From: JBOFCS01 sp051646185
GTDB lineage: Bacteria; Actinomycetota; Actinomycetes; Mycobacteriales; Mycobacteriaceae
DNA length: 25,784 nucleotides
Direction of reading: 5' to 3'
Assembly: GCA_051646185.1 (NCBI GenBank)
Contig: JBOFCS010000049.1
Coordinates: 1 to 25,784, forward strand
The translations under genes were made by a program, and so were the position numbers. Below, one piece after another: positions 7,899-16,679 of this stretch. The notes below the pieces were generated by a model. The model was not told the DNA's origin. It did not search any database and saw only the letters and a program-made list of their open reading frames with translations. The number at the start of each line of letters is the position of its first letter. The stretch's first letter is position 1.

Positions 7899-8780
7899 TT
7901 GTCGGAACATCGCCAAACGCTAGGCAGCACCATCAAAGTTGATCTTTCCTCATCCCCATTAGCAGCTCCCCTGGCCGAAGCTGTCAATCGAGTGCGCCGG
8001 GGCGCACACCGGTTGCCTGAACCTCCGAACTCACTCAGAGGTCGAGTTGCGGTTGTTGCAATTGCAGCTGGCGCATTGTTCGCAGCAGGGCAATCGAGTT
8101 TTTCATCAGGCTCTAGCAACTCTTCAACAACGGCACAGATTGCCTTTGTTAGTGAAGACTCCGCACTCACTGGCGCCAATACAGTCTCGAGCGACCCCGC
8201 TACCGCCTCCCTACAAACAAGTGGGCTTAACACAGAAACTTCAGATGAAACCTCCACCTCACCTGAAGTATTAAATGTTGCCAATGCGCCGGATATCGCT
8301 TCCTTCAGCTCCCAGCTTGATAAGGGTGCTCAATTCGCTCAGAAACGGGCAGACCGTGAGGCCGCAGCTCGGCGTCCATTATTTGCGCTTCCTACTACCG
8401 GAATTTTCACCTCAGTCTTCGGAATGCGCTGGGGCGCCCTCCACGCTGGGGTTGATATCGCTAACGCTATCGGTACGCCTGTCTACGCTGCGGCAGATGG
8501 CACGGTTATTGACTCCGGCCCTACGGACAGCGGTTTTGGTCAGTGGGTTCGAATTAAGCATTATGACGGCACGATCACACTCTATGGCCATATTGAGACC
8601 TATCTAGTTAAAGTAGGTCAGCAGGTCACCGCTGGTGATCAAATAGCCACCATCGGCAATCGTGGCTACTCCACCGGTCCACATCTACATTTTGAGGTAT
8701 GGCTCAACGGAACCGATAAGAGCGATCCACTTCCTTGGCTCGCCGCACGCGGCATTAGCCTCGGTAAATACACCGGCTAG
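7899..8780 (+). CDS. Membrane-anchored M23 (LytM-type) peptidase
   Basis: 293 aa. A ~47-residue hydrophilic N-terminus precedes one hydrophobic segment (about 49-64, VAVVAIAAGALFAAG). A Ser/Thr-rich linker (65-135) and a C-terminal M23 domain (about 165-285) follow. Zinc and catalytic motifs are complete: His182 and Asp186 in HAGVDIA, His231 in LYGHI, and HLHFEV at 262-267. It should act outside the membrane on peptidoglycan cross-bridges or as a hydrolase activator. The start is TTG at 7899, with GAAAGGTG about 8 nt upstream and no in-frame ATG before the TM segment. It corresponds by synteny to Rv0950c and is convergent with pcrA (13-bp gap). Confidence 0.92.
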   Translation: MSEHRQTLGSTIKVDLSSSPLAAPLAEAVNRVRRGAHRLPEPPNSLRGRVAVVAIAAGALFAAGQSSFSSGSSNSSTTAQIAFVSEDSALTGANTVSSDPATASLQTSGLNTETSDETSTSPEVLNVANAPDIASFSSQLDKGAQFAQKRADREAAARRPLFALPTTGIFTSVFGMRWGALHAGVDIANAIGTPVYAAADGTVIDSGPTDSGFGQWVRIKHYDGTITLYGHIETYLVKVGQQVTAGDQIATIGNRGYSTGPHLHFEVWLNGTDKSDPLPWLAARGISLGKYTG

Positions 8781-8793
8781 TCGATCAGCTTTC

Positions 8794-11223
8794 TTATAGT
8801 TTCACCATTGGCACTCCGCCAATAAGCATTAACCGCACCTTACCGGCGCTGCCAAAATCGATTGTTGCGGTAGCCGTTGGCCCGACACCTTGCACGGCAA
8901 GGACCGTGCCAAGTCCATACTTATCGTGACTCACCCGGTCTCCCTGTTGCAAGACAAGCACATTATTACGGCTTCGTGCTGCACCAAAACTTTGTGAGAC
9001 CGAGCCCTCTCGGGTCGCAAACCCACCAGTGCTACCACTAGCTCGACCAACTGCAAAAGAATCACTAAATTCACTTCGAAGACCTGGATCCACACGACGC
9101 CAATTGATAAGTTCAACCGGAATCTCTTGCACAAAGCGTGATTCTGGGTTTGTTATCGGCTGCCCCCAAGCCGAGCGCACGATCGCTCGAGTGAGATAGA
9201 GCCGCTTACGTGCTCGGGTAATCCCCACATAGGCAAGCCTTCGTTCCTCGGCGAGTTCAGCGGGATCGCCTAGAGCCCGCATATGCGGAAATTGACCATC
9301 TTCCCATCCAGTAACAAAAACTATCGGGAACTCCAAACCTTTTGCGGTATGCAAGGTCATGAGTGTGACCACTCCTTCTTGCGAATCCGGCACCTGATCA
9401 GAATCGGCGACCAGAGAAACTCTTTCCAAGAATGCCTCAAGCGAACTAAGCTCTGCCTGCGCTTCTGCAGGAGTTACCTCCTCCGGCATATCTAAATTTT
9501 CATAGTCAGCAGAATTTGCCAAGTCTGAACTAAATTCCCTCGCCACACTGACAAGTTCATTTAAGTTATCTAAACGTGCCCCATCTTGGGGATCATGACT
9601 TGCTTCAAGCTCGCCACGGTAACCAGTACGATCAAGCACAACTTCAACAAGTTCACCAATATCAGCATCAGCAGCCGGTTCGGTGCTCTCAGGATCTCCG
9701 TTGAGGTACCTGCGCATCTCAGTCAATAATTCAATAAACGCCAGAATCATCTTTTGCGAGCGGGTATTAAGTAGCGGCACAAGACCTTCGGCCCCCGCTC
9801 TCAATGCCTGATAAAAACTCATTCCCCGTTGTTCAGCATAAACAGCAACGCAAGCTTCGGCACGATCGCCGATACCCCTCCGTGGGGTATTAAGGATGCG
9901 ACGCAGGCTCACCGTGTCTTCAGGGTTATTGAGCACTCTAAGGTAGGCGACAATATCTCGAACTTCTTTTCGTTCATAAAAGCGAACGCCACCAACAACT
10001 TTGTAAGGTATGCCACTGCGAATGAAAATTTCTTCTAGCGCACGGGAAGAATTATTTGTGCGGTAAAATACCGCAACGTCCCCATAGATAATTTCGCCGT
10101 TATCAGCTAGTGCGTCAATTTCGTTGGCCACAAAGGATGCTTCATCATGTTCATTATCTGCCACATATCCGGTGATCAACTCTCCAGCTCCTGAGTCAGT
10201 CCATAACTTTTTATCCCGCCGACCAGAATTTCTGGATATCACCGCATTTGCTGCGGAAAGAATGTTCTGCGTTGATCGATAGTTTTGCTCCAACAAGATA
10301 GTTCGAGCATTAGGATAATCCCGTTCAAACTCTTCAATATTTCGGATGGTTGCTCCCCGAAACGCATAGATCGACTGATCAGCATCACCAACAACACAAA
10401 GTTCGCCGGGTGCAATCATTCCATCAAGGGCACCATCATCTTGATTTGCTAACCCAACAAGTTCCCGAACCAGTACGTACTGAGCATGATTGGTGTCCTG
10501 ATATTCATCAACAAGTACATGCCGGAATTTTCGGCGGTAATATTGTGCAACTTGTGGGAAGCTCTGCAATATATTAACAGTTTCACCGATCAAATCATCA
10601 AAATCTAAAGCATTAGCCAACCGTAATCGTTGCTGATACTCCTCATAGACCGTGGCCACCAGAGTGGAAAGTTCCGAAGGGTCACTTTCGGCATCAAGTT
10701 TTGCCTGTTGCGGATCAATCAACTCATTCTTGAGGTTAGAGATACTGGTAGCCAGCAAGCGAGGGGTATAGCGTTTAACATCAATCTGCACATCTTTGGC
10801 GATCATCATCAGTAATCGACGTGAATCATCTGAATCGTAAATTGAGAAACTTGATTTAAGTCCTGGAACAAGCTCGGCTTGGGTACGCAAAATGCGCACA
10901 CAGGTGGCATGGAAGGTGGAAACCCACATGGCATTTGCCCGTGGACCAATCAATGCCGCTACCCGTTCCCGCATCTCAGCGGCAGCCTTATTGGTGAAGG
11001 TAATGGCCAGAACTTGCCCGGGAGTCACCCCACGATTACCTAAGAGATAGGCGATACGCCGAGTGAGCACTGCTGTTTTCCCCGAACCAGCACCAGCAAC
11101 AATCAGAAGTGGACTACCCGAATGCAACACCGCCTCACGCTGTTGAGCATTAAGCCCCTCAAGTAAGGGCTGGATGTCATGGTGGTGTTGCTGGGCTGAA
11201 GTGTTGCGATTGTGCTGTTCCAT
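8794..11223 (-). CDS. pcrA: ATP-dependent DNA helicase PcrA/UvrD1 (superfamily 1)
   Basis: 3'-5' helicase acting in nucleotide excision repair and in clearing proteins and RNA polymerase from DNA. 809 aa, full length. SF1A motifs appear in order: Q motif LNAQQREAV; Walker A GAGSGKT (44-50); TFTNKAAAEMRERV (Ia); DEYQDTN (239-245, motif II); DQSIYAFRGA (III); QNYRSTQNI (IV); TLHTAKGLEFP (V); AYVGITRARKRLYLT (VI). The C-terminal ~120 residues end in a Tudor-like module (GDRVSHDKYGLGTVLAVQG), which in PcrA/UvrD contacts RNA polymerase. Start: the ATG at 11223 has TAGG 8-10 nt upstream. It is divergent from the chorismate mutase gene, as in M. tuberculosis (Rv0949/Rv0948c). Confidence 0.97.
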   Translation of the reverse strand: MEQHNRNTSAQQHHHDIQPLLEGLNAQQREAVLHSGSPLLIVAGAGSGKTAVLTRRIAYLLGNRGVTPGQVLAITFTNKAAAEMRERVAALIGPRANAMWVSTFHATCVRILRTQAELVPGLKSSFSIYDSDDSRRLLMMIAKDVQIDVKRYTPRLLATSISNLKNELIDPQQAKLDAESDPSELSTLVATVYEEYQQRLRLANALDFDDLIGETVNILQSFPQVAQYYRRKFRHVLVDEYQDTNHAQYVLVRELVGLANQDDGALDGMIAPGELCVVGDADQSIYAFRGATIRNIEEFERDYPNARTILLEQNYRSTQNILSAANAVISRNSGRRDKKLWTDSGAGELITGYVADNEHDEASFVANEIDALADNGEIIYGDVAVFYRTNNSSRALEEIFIRSGIPYKVVGGVRFYERKEVRDIVAYLRVLNNPEDTVSLRRILNTPRRGIGDRAEACVAVYAEQRGMSFYQALRAGAEGLVPLLNTRSQKMILAFIELLTEMRRYLNGDPESTEPAADADIGELVEVVLDRTGYRGELEASHDPQDGARLDNLNELVSVAREFSSDLANSADYENLDMPEEVTPAEAQAELSSLEAFLERVSLVADSDQVPDSQEGVVTLMTLHTAKGLEFPIVFVTGWEDGQFPHMRALGDPAELAEERRLAYVGITRARKRLYLTRAIVRSAWGQPITNPESRFVQEIPVELINWRRVDPGLRSEFSDSFAVGRASGSTGGFATREGSVSQSFGAARSRNNVLVLQQGDRVSHDKYGLGTVLAVQGVGPTATATIDFGSAGKVRLMLIGGVPMVKL

Positions 11224-11409
11224 ATCACTACCTACCGTACCCGGCTCTTATGACAGATACGTGCTCTGTTCACTAGCTGCGATCACGTCAACAGGCATTG
11301 GCTTATCTCAGGTGAACATGGCAAACTTTATTTCTATGCTTACCGGCCGCACCCTCTACTGCGACAGTGGGTTGTGATCGTGACAGATAGTCACTATGAG
11401 GAGAACGCT

Positions 11410-11685
11410 ATGAGCGCTGAAATATCAGCCGAGACTGACGCTGAAGCACAGATCAACAAGCTTCGCAAAGAGATAGACCAACTAGATGCTCAGATCCTTG
11501 CCGCCGTACAACGGCGCACTGAGATTTCCCAGATCATTGGCCGAGCCCGAATGGCCTCCGGTGGCCCCCGCCTGGTCCATAGTAGAGAGATGGCCGTTCT
11601 TGAGCGCTTCAGTGCGCTAGGGCAAGAAGGCCACACTTTGGCGATGCTGTTGCTTCGTTTAGGTCGCGGTCGCCTCGGCCACTAA
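11410..11685 (+). CDS. Chorismate mutase, short AroQ-delta type
   Basis: Converts chorismate to prephenate on the Phe/Tyr branch. 91 aa, all-helical AroQ fold. The pattern EIDQLDAQILAAVQRR...GRARMASGG...RLVHSREMAVLERF is almost that of M. tuberculosis Rv0948c, including the C-terminal RLGRGRLGH, which in the mycobacterial enzyme docks onto DAHP synthase and is needed for its activation. By analogy this enzyme is probably activated and feedback-controlled in complex with AroG, which is not in the window. I start at ATG 11410 because GAGGAGA lies 7 nt upstream; a GTG at 11374 in frame has no ribosome binding site. Confidence 0.95.
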   Translation: MSAEISAETDAEAQINKLRKEIDQLDAQILAAVQRRTEISQIIGRARMASGGPRLVHSREMAVLERFSALGQEGHTLAMLLLRLGRGRLGH

Positions 11686-11810
11686 GAGACTCGTCTCAAT
11701 CTGTACCCATGTGCCATTGACCACAGCTCGTCAAGAGTAAATACGGGTAAGGCTTACACTCAGACTCAGGTTTGCAAGTAGGCCCGACACGCGTAGGAGT
11801 GATGGACAAC

Positions 11811-13469
11811 GTGACAATCATCGATATCACCGCTACACCGGCATGGGCAGCACTCAGCGAGCATCACCGAATAATGACCACGGTCCATCTCCGCGAAATA
11901 TTTGCTGAAGACCCCACCCGCGGAACCGAGCTCACCACTACCGTTGGTGATCTATACATTGACTACAGCAAGCATCGGATAACCCGAGAGACCCTCAAAC
12001 TACTGGCCAATCTGGCACGTGAGGCTGGGGTGGAAGATCTTCGAGCACAATTCTTTTCAGGAAAACATATCAACACTTCGGAAGATCGAGCGGTGCAACA
12101 CCCTGCACTTCGGCTACCTGCTGGCACCAAGCACGTTGTTGATGGTCAAGACCTGATACCCGAAGTGCAGAAGGTGCTGACCCAGATGGGCGAATTCACC
12201 GACCGACTCCGTAACGGACAATGGCGTGGAGCCACCGGCAAAAAGATCTCCACCATTGTCAATATAGGTATTGGTGGTTCAGATCTGGGGCCAGCCATGG
12301 TTTACCAGGCCCTTCGTCACTATGCCTCCACTGAGCTGACTGCCAGATTTGTCTCCAATGTGGACCCCAGTGATTTAGTAGCAAAACTCACCGGACTTGA
12401 CCCAGAAACCACCCTCTTTATTGTTGCCTCCAAAACCTTTTCCACAATTGAAACCCTCACTAACGCCACTGCTGCTCGTCGATGGTTATTGGATGGACTA
12501 GGTGGCGACAGTAGTGTGGTTGCCCAGCACTTTGTTGCGGTATCCACCAATGCGGAACGGGTTCACAAATTTGGTATAAATACCGAAAATATGTTTGGCT
12601 TCTGGGACTGGGTTGGCGGTCGATACTCGGTAGATTCCGCTATTGGGCTAGCCATTATGGCACTCATCGGGAAAGAAGCTTTTGCAGAGTTTCTTGACGG
12701 CTTCCATATTGTCGATCAACATTTTCTTCATACCCCACTAGAACACAATGCCCCACTACTTCTTGGGCTTATCGGGGTTTGGTACTCCAATTTCTTTGGG
12801 GCACAGTCTCGAGCGGTACTGCCCTACTCCCATGATCTGGCCCGCTTCGCTGCCTACCTCCAGCAACTCACCATGGAATCGAATGGTAAATCAGTGAAAA
12901 GCGACGGAAGTCCGGTAACAACTGATACTGGGGAAATCTTTTGGGGGGAACCTGGAACCAATGGGCAACACGCTTTTTACCAACTACTTCACCAAGGCAC
13001 TCGGTTAGTTCCTACTGATTTTATCGGATTTTCCGAACCCACCAATGATCTGCCCACCGCAGATGGGACTGGCAGCATGCACGACCTATTAATGAGTAAC
13101 TTTTTTGCCCAGACCAAAGTGCTGGCTTTTGGTAAAACTCATGCTGAGATTGCTGCTGAAAATACTCCGGAAGACCGTATCGCCCATAAAGTAATGCCAG
13201 GAAATAGGCCATCAACAACAATACTGGCAAAAAAGCTCACCCCCTCAGTAATTGGTCAACTTATTGCCTTATACGAACATCAAGTTTTCACCGCTGGTGC
13301 AATATGGGGTATCAATTGTTTCGACCAATGGGGAGTTGAACTAGGGAAAACCCAAGCCGTGGAACTTCTTCCAATCCTCACTGCCGACACCGCCCCAATT
13401 ATCCAAACAGATTCATCCACAGACGCTTTGGTCCGTCATTACCGCAATCACCGTGGTCGCGTCTCTTAA
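11811..13469 (+). CDS. pgi: Glucose-6-phosphate isomerase
   Basis: Interconverts glucose-6-P and fructose-6-P in glycolysis. About 552 aa. Family signatures seen: IGIGGSDLGPAMV, the phosphate-binding SKTFSTIETLTN, GGRYSVDSAIGL (Arg), the catalytic base Glu in LTMESNGKSV, the ring-opening His in GTNGQHAFYQLLHQG, and Lys in DQWGVELGK. Start choice is uncertain. ATG 11802 lies only 2 nt after AGGAG, too close. GTG 11811 lies 11 nt after it and gives MTIIDITATPAW, which resembles corynebacterial Pgi N-termini. A TTG at 11772 would be longer still. Downstream it is convergent with the SDR gene, with a 22-bp gap and no hairpin. Confidence 0.97.
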   Translation: MTIIDITATPAWAALSEHHRIMTTVHLREIFAEDPTRGTELTTTVGDLYIDYSKHRITRETLKLLANLAREAGVEDLRAQFFSGKHINTSEDRAVQHPALRLPAGTKHVVDGQDLIPEVQKVLTQMGEFTDRLRNGQWRGATGKKISTIVNIGIGGSDLGPAMVYQALRHYASTELTARFVSNVDPSDLVAKLTGLDPETTLFIVASKTFSTIETLTNATAARRWLLDGLGGDSSVVAQHFVAVSTNAERVHKFGINTENMFGFWDWVGGRYSVDSAIGLAIMALIGKEAFAEFLDGFHIVDQHFLHTPLEHNAPLLLGLIGVWYSNFFGAQSRAVLPYSHDLARFAAYLQQLTMESNGKSVKSDGSPVTTDTGEIFWGEPGTNGQHAFYQLLHQGTRLVPTDFIGFSEPTNDLPTADGTGSMHDLLMSNFFAQTKVLAFGKTHAEIAAENTPEDRIAHKVMPGNRPSTTILAKKLTPSVIGQLIALYEHQVFTAGAIWGINCFDQWGVELGKTQAVELLPILTADTAPIIQTDSSTDALVRHYRNHRGRVS

Positions 13470-13491
13470 TGAAACCTACGTACTACCCGAA

Positions 13492-14241
13492 TTACACCAT
13501 TCGGGCGGTGATAGCATCTGGGAGTGATCGCAGCGCCCAGTCGATGGGAACCCATGGCCAGCGCGGCACTACCGCCCGAGCTGGTTCCCGCTCGATAGCT
13601 TTCACTAGTGAATCAACACCAGCATCTGTATCTGCCATTAGCGGAGACTTAGGGGCTTGTTCGCTCATAGCAGTACGGATATACCCCGGCAAAATGGTAG
13701 TGATTCTAATCGGGCTTTTAGCGAACTCCGTATGCAATCCCTGACCAAGAGCAGCTAAACCTGCCTTACTCGCCGAATACGCTGCCAAAGTTTTTGGTAA
13801 TCCGCGAACCGCACTCATAGAAGAAATAAGCACTAAGTGACCATTATTTCGATCTCGGAAAAGTTCCAATGCAGCTTCAGTTTGCGCAAGCGCTGCAACT
13901 AAATTGGTTTGCACAGTCTCGATATTTGCATAAGCTTTACCAGTCCCAATGGGAGCCCCTTTGCCTAATCCCGCATTAACGATAACCCGATCTAGTCCAC
14001 CAATTTTTTGATCAAGCGCACTGAACACCTCAGCCACCGCAGCGTGATCATTCACATCAAGCTCTTCAACAAGCACAGTGCTACTGGGGTTTGCCTTAAG
14101 TAATTCACTGCGCAAAGCCTCTAATTTATCAATCCGCCGAGCACATAAAGCCAAGTCCCGACCTTGAGCGGCAAACCGCCGCGCCATCCCTTCACCTAAT
14201 CCAGAGCTGGCGCCGGTAATGAGGATTTTTGTGCGTGCCAT
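13492..14241 (-). CDS. Short-chain dehydrogenase/reductase (SDR)
   Basis: Classical SDR, 249 aa. The cofactor motif TGASSGLG is at 9-16, NAG at 89-91, the catalytic Ser in LISSMSA (about 140-143) and YSASK with Tyr155 and Lys159. The stretch after the first beta strand (ARRIDKL) has Arg residues at the position that usually favours NADP(H). The substrate cannot be read from the sequence. The place next to pgi matches Rv0945 of M. tuberculosis. ATG at 14241 with CAGGAG about 8 nt upstream. Confidence 0.93.
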   Translation of the reverse strand: MARTKILITGASSGLGEGMARRFAAQGRDLALCARRIDKLEALRSELLKANPSSTVLVEELDVNDHAAVAEVFSALDQKIGGLDRVIVNAGLGKGAPIGTGKAYANIETVQTNLVAALAQTEAALELFRDRNNGHLVLISSMSAVRGLPKTLAAYSASKAGLAALGQGLHTEFAKSPIRITTILPGYIRTAMSEQAPKSPLMADTDAGVDSLVKAIEREPARAVVPRWPWVPIDWALRSLPDAITARMV

Positions 14242-14442
14242 TGTGCATTACTCCTGTTTCTAGCCACTTTATGGGTGAATCACTCTGCCGTTAGTAGCCC
14301 AAAGGTGAGCCATTACAAGCTAGCCTAACGATGGCCGGTAAGCTCTGTCTCAGTGACCCAGGTCTCACTCAAAAGAAACTTGTCCTCACAACAAACAGCT
14401 CACCATCACACGCTCAACCCGAGCAAAACCAAGGAGTTATTA

Positions 14443-14931
14443 ATGCCAAGCTTCGCACTTGAACCCTGCGATGAAAAATTTTTTCAGACTGCACCGATTA
14501 TACATAGCTTTGCCATCGATTTGCCCGTCCCTACTGAAGTTGCTTGGGCTGAACTTACTGGCCCACAAGCACTCTCATGGTGCACTGGTGTGAAGAAAGT
14601 AGAATTTACCTCACCTAAACCTTATGCGGTGGGAACTACTCGCACAGTTAGCCTGTCTATTGGCGTAGTCAGTCATGAAAAATACTTTCGCTGGGAAGAG
14701 GGGCGCAGAAACACTTTCTACATGGAAACTTCAAGTGCGCCTGGGTTGCGTCGTTTTGGTGAAGATACCCTTGTCGAGCCTATCGCCGGTGGATCCCGTT
14801 TAACCTGGTCTTTTGCTATTGAGCTCAAAGGTCCCACTTTTGCCCATTCCCTAGTTAGTCCGGTCATCAAACCTGTGCTCAAGGCAATGATTAACGACAC
14901 TAAAAAGCATTTCAATAAGCTATCGGTATGA
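14443..14931 (+). CDS. SRPBCC (START-like) family protein
   Basis: 162 aa. An IHSFAIDLPVPTEVAWAEL opening, the GVKKVEF strand and a long C-terminal helix (VIKPVLKAMINDTKKHFNKL) fit the helix-grip SRPBCC/polyketide-cyclase fold, which binds a hydrophobic ligand in a cavity. No ligand can be assigned. ATG 14443 is chosen because AAGGAG is 6 nt upstream; the upstream frame to 14353 is probably leader. It is monocistronic, and its 3' end is 9 bp from the convergent Fpg-like gene. The upstream 200 bp (14242-14442) contain the promoter region shared with the divergent SDR. Confidence 0.8.
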   Translation: MPSFALEPCDEKFFQTAPIIHSFAIDLPVPTEVAWAELTGPQALSWCTGVKKVEFTSPKPYAVGTTRTVSLSIGVVSHEKYFRWEEGRRNTFYMETSSAPGLRRFGEDTLVEPIAGGSRLTWSFAIELKGPTFAHSLVSPVIKPVLKAMINDTKKHFNKLSV

Positions 14932-14940
14932 CACTGAATC

Positions 14941-15804
14941 TTATTTAAGAAGCCTGGACATCCGGCGGTCGGCGAGAAGCTTGCCGCCGGTCTGGCAGCC
15001 GGGGCAATACTGGAATGAACGATTGGCAAAGGAGACCTCGGCGATGGTGTCAGCACATGCTGGACATGGCAGCCCGCAGCGGCCATGAACATTAAGCCCG
15101 GAACGTTTCTCCCCTTTAAGGGTTGCCACTGAAAGACCAATAGATCGATCAACAGCTTCGGTAAGAATGCTATTCATAGCATTGTAGATCTCAGTAAGAT
15201 GCTGGGAGGCTACAACTTTACCGCTTGTAAAGGGAGAAATTTTCGCTTGGTGAAGTATCTCATCGGAATACGCGTTACCAATACCCGAGATAACAGTTTG
15301 ATCTGTCAAAATATTTTTAATCCTTGCTGTCTTTGACGATAACAACGCGCCAAAATCTTCTACCTCAATAGTCAAGGCATCCGGGCCAAGGCAGGCAATA
15401 CGTTCAATGCTCACGGGATCACGCACCAACCAGACTGCCAGTCTTTTTTGGGTTCCAGCTTCCGTCAGATCAAATCCGGGAGATTGCCCAGGAGGTCCAC
15501 AGTGCACCCGCAAAGCGATAGGCCCTTTACCTGGCTTAAGCGGTGTAGCCGTTAGTTTCTCTGACCATTTTAGCCAACCACCAAGCGATAAGTGGGTGAT
15601 CAAATGCATACCTGCACATTCGATTCCCAGATGCTTGCCAAAACGATGTGCTGCAGTGATCTCACGCCCATGTAACACCGATATCGGTGGATCAAAGGTT
15701 TTGAGCGCGCTAAGTGATGAAAGATCTATCCGCCCAATACAAGTGCCCACAGCATGTACTCGTAAATACTCGACTATCGCTTCCACTTCCGGTAACTCTG
15801 GCAT
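14941..15804 (-). CDS. Fpg/Nei-family DNA glycosylase/AP lyase
   Basis: Base-excision repair enzyme that removes oxidised bases. 287 aa, full length. Mature N-terminal Pro2 and Glu3 (MPELPEVEAI), Lys57 in GKHLGIE, the helix-two-turn-helix region (ISGIGNAYSDEILHQAKISP) and a C-terminal zinc finger with Cys247, Cys250, Cys267 and Cys270 are all present, with Arg262 in the finger loop. It is therefore predicted active. Whether it prefers 8-oxoG (Fpg) or oxidised pyrimidines (Nei) is not clear; the genome normally has another Fpg near rnc. It corresponds by position to Rv0944, which I recall as a shortened gene in M. tuberculosis. Confidence 0.92.
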   Translation of the reverse strand: MPELPEVEAIVEYLRVHAVGTCIGRIDLSSLSALKTFDPPISVLHGREITAAHRFGKHLGIECAGMHLITHLSLGGWLKWSEKLTATPLKPGKGPIALRVHCGPPGQSPGFDLTEAGTQKRLAVWLVRDPVSIERIACLGPDALTIEVEDFGALLSSKTARIKNILTDQTVISGIGNAYSDEILHQAKISPFTSGKVVASQHLTEIYNAMNSILTEAVDRSIGLSVATLKGEKRSGLNVHGRCGLPCPACADTIAEVSFANRSFQYCPGCQTGGKLLADRRMSRLLK

Positions 15805-15839
15805 CTGCCTACCCTCATCTGCTCCATGTCATTAACAAT

Positions 15840-16604
15840 CTACTCTCCCGCTTGCACCAAGTAGATATCCATAATCCAACCATGTTGTAGGCGTGCGGCG
15901 GATCGTATTTGCACAATCTGCTGCCCAACCTCACCGATGGTTCCCGCCATTAAGATTTCATTCTCGGTACCCAGATAAGCCCCCCACCAAATATATAAAT
16001 CTGGGTTTAGCTTGGTAAACATGCACTCTGCATCAAGCATGACAACAATATTGTGATCAGGCATGTGTTCGGCTTCAGCTAATCTCCTCCCTGTTGTGAT
16101 CTGCACTGAATCTCCCACCTGATTAAGCGGTATCCGATGCCGAGCAGTTAAAGCCTGAATAGCAGTAATTCCTGGAATAACCCTGTATTCAAAGGAAATA
16201 CGACCCCGCTGCAAAATTTTCTCAATAATTCTCAAGGTACTGTCATATAGCGAAGGATCACCCCAGACCAAAAAAGCACCAACCCCGTTAGGAGATAACT
16301 CCGCTGCACAGGCAGCTTCGATGAGTTCTGCCCTGCTCTCATGCCAATCGGCAACAACTGACTTGTACTCTTTGGTATCTCGTGGGTTTCGATTCCGCGC
16401 TGGGTCTATCAGATCAACAAATTTATAGTCGTGGTTAACGATAAATCTGGCACAAATCTCACGACGCAACCGTGTCAGGTCTTCTTTTGCTGAACCTTTG
16501 TCAAGGACAAAAAATACTTCAACGCGGTTTAACGCAGCCACTGCTTCCATCGTTAGGTAATCGGGATCACCTACACCTATTCCAATGACTAAAATCTTTT
16601 GCAT
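15840..16604 (-). CDS. cobF: Precorrin-6A synthase (deacetylating), CobF-type methyltransferase
   Basis: SAM-dependent methyltransferase of the aerobic cobalamin pathway, which methylates C1 of precorrin-5. 254 aa. It has the tetrapyrrole-methylase N-terminus KILVIGIGVGDPDYLTMEA, the VWGDPSLYD motif of the second glycine-rich loop, and VIPGITAIQALTARHRIPL. I start at ATG 16604, which puts the glycine-rich loop at residue 7 as in homologues; an in-frame ATG at 16628 has no ribosome binding site. No other cob gene is in the window. It is divergent from the sensor kinase, with only 75 bp between the starts. Confidence 0.9.
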   Translation of the reverse strand: MQKILVIGIGVGDPDYLTMEAVAALNRVEVFFVLDKGSAKEDLTRLRREICARFIVNHDYKFVDLIDPARNRNPRDTKEYKSVVADWHESRAELIEAACAAELSPNGVGAFLVWGDPSLYDSTLRIIEKILQRGRISFEYRVIPGITAIQALTARHRIPLNQVGDSVQITTGRRLAEAEHMPDHNIVVMLDAECMFTKLNPDLYIWWGAYLGTENEILMAGTIGEVGQQIVQIRSAARLQHGWIMDIYLVQAGE

Positions 16605-16679
16605 AGCTGCATGATACCGGGCGTGCATAACAATACCGACATTGCTGAGAAAATTTTCCCTAGTTATACAGTAGAGACT

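Noticed and set aside
14318..14336. Possible DtxR iron box (TAGCCTAAC) upstream of the SRPBCC gene
   Set aside because: Only about 11 of 19 consensus positions match and the left half-site is missing, so it is too weak to report as a site.
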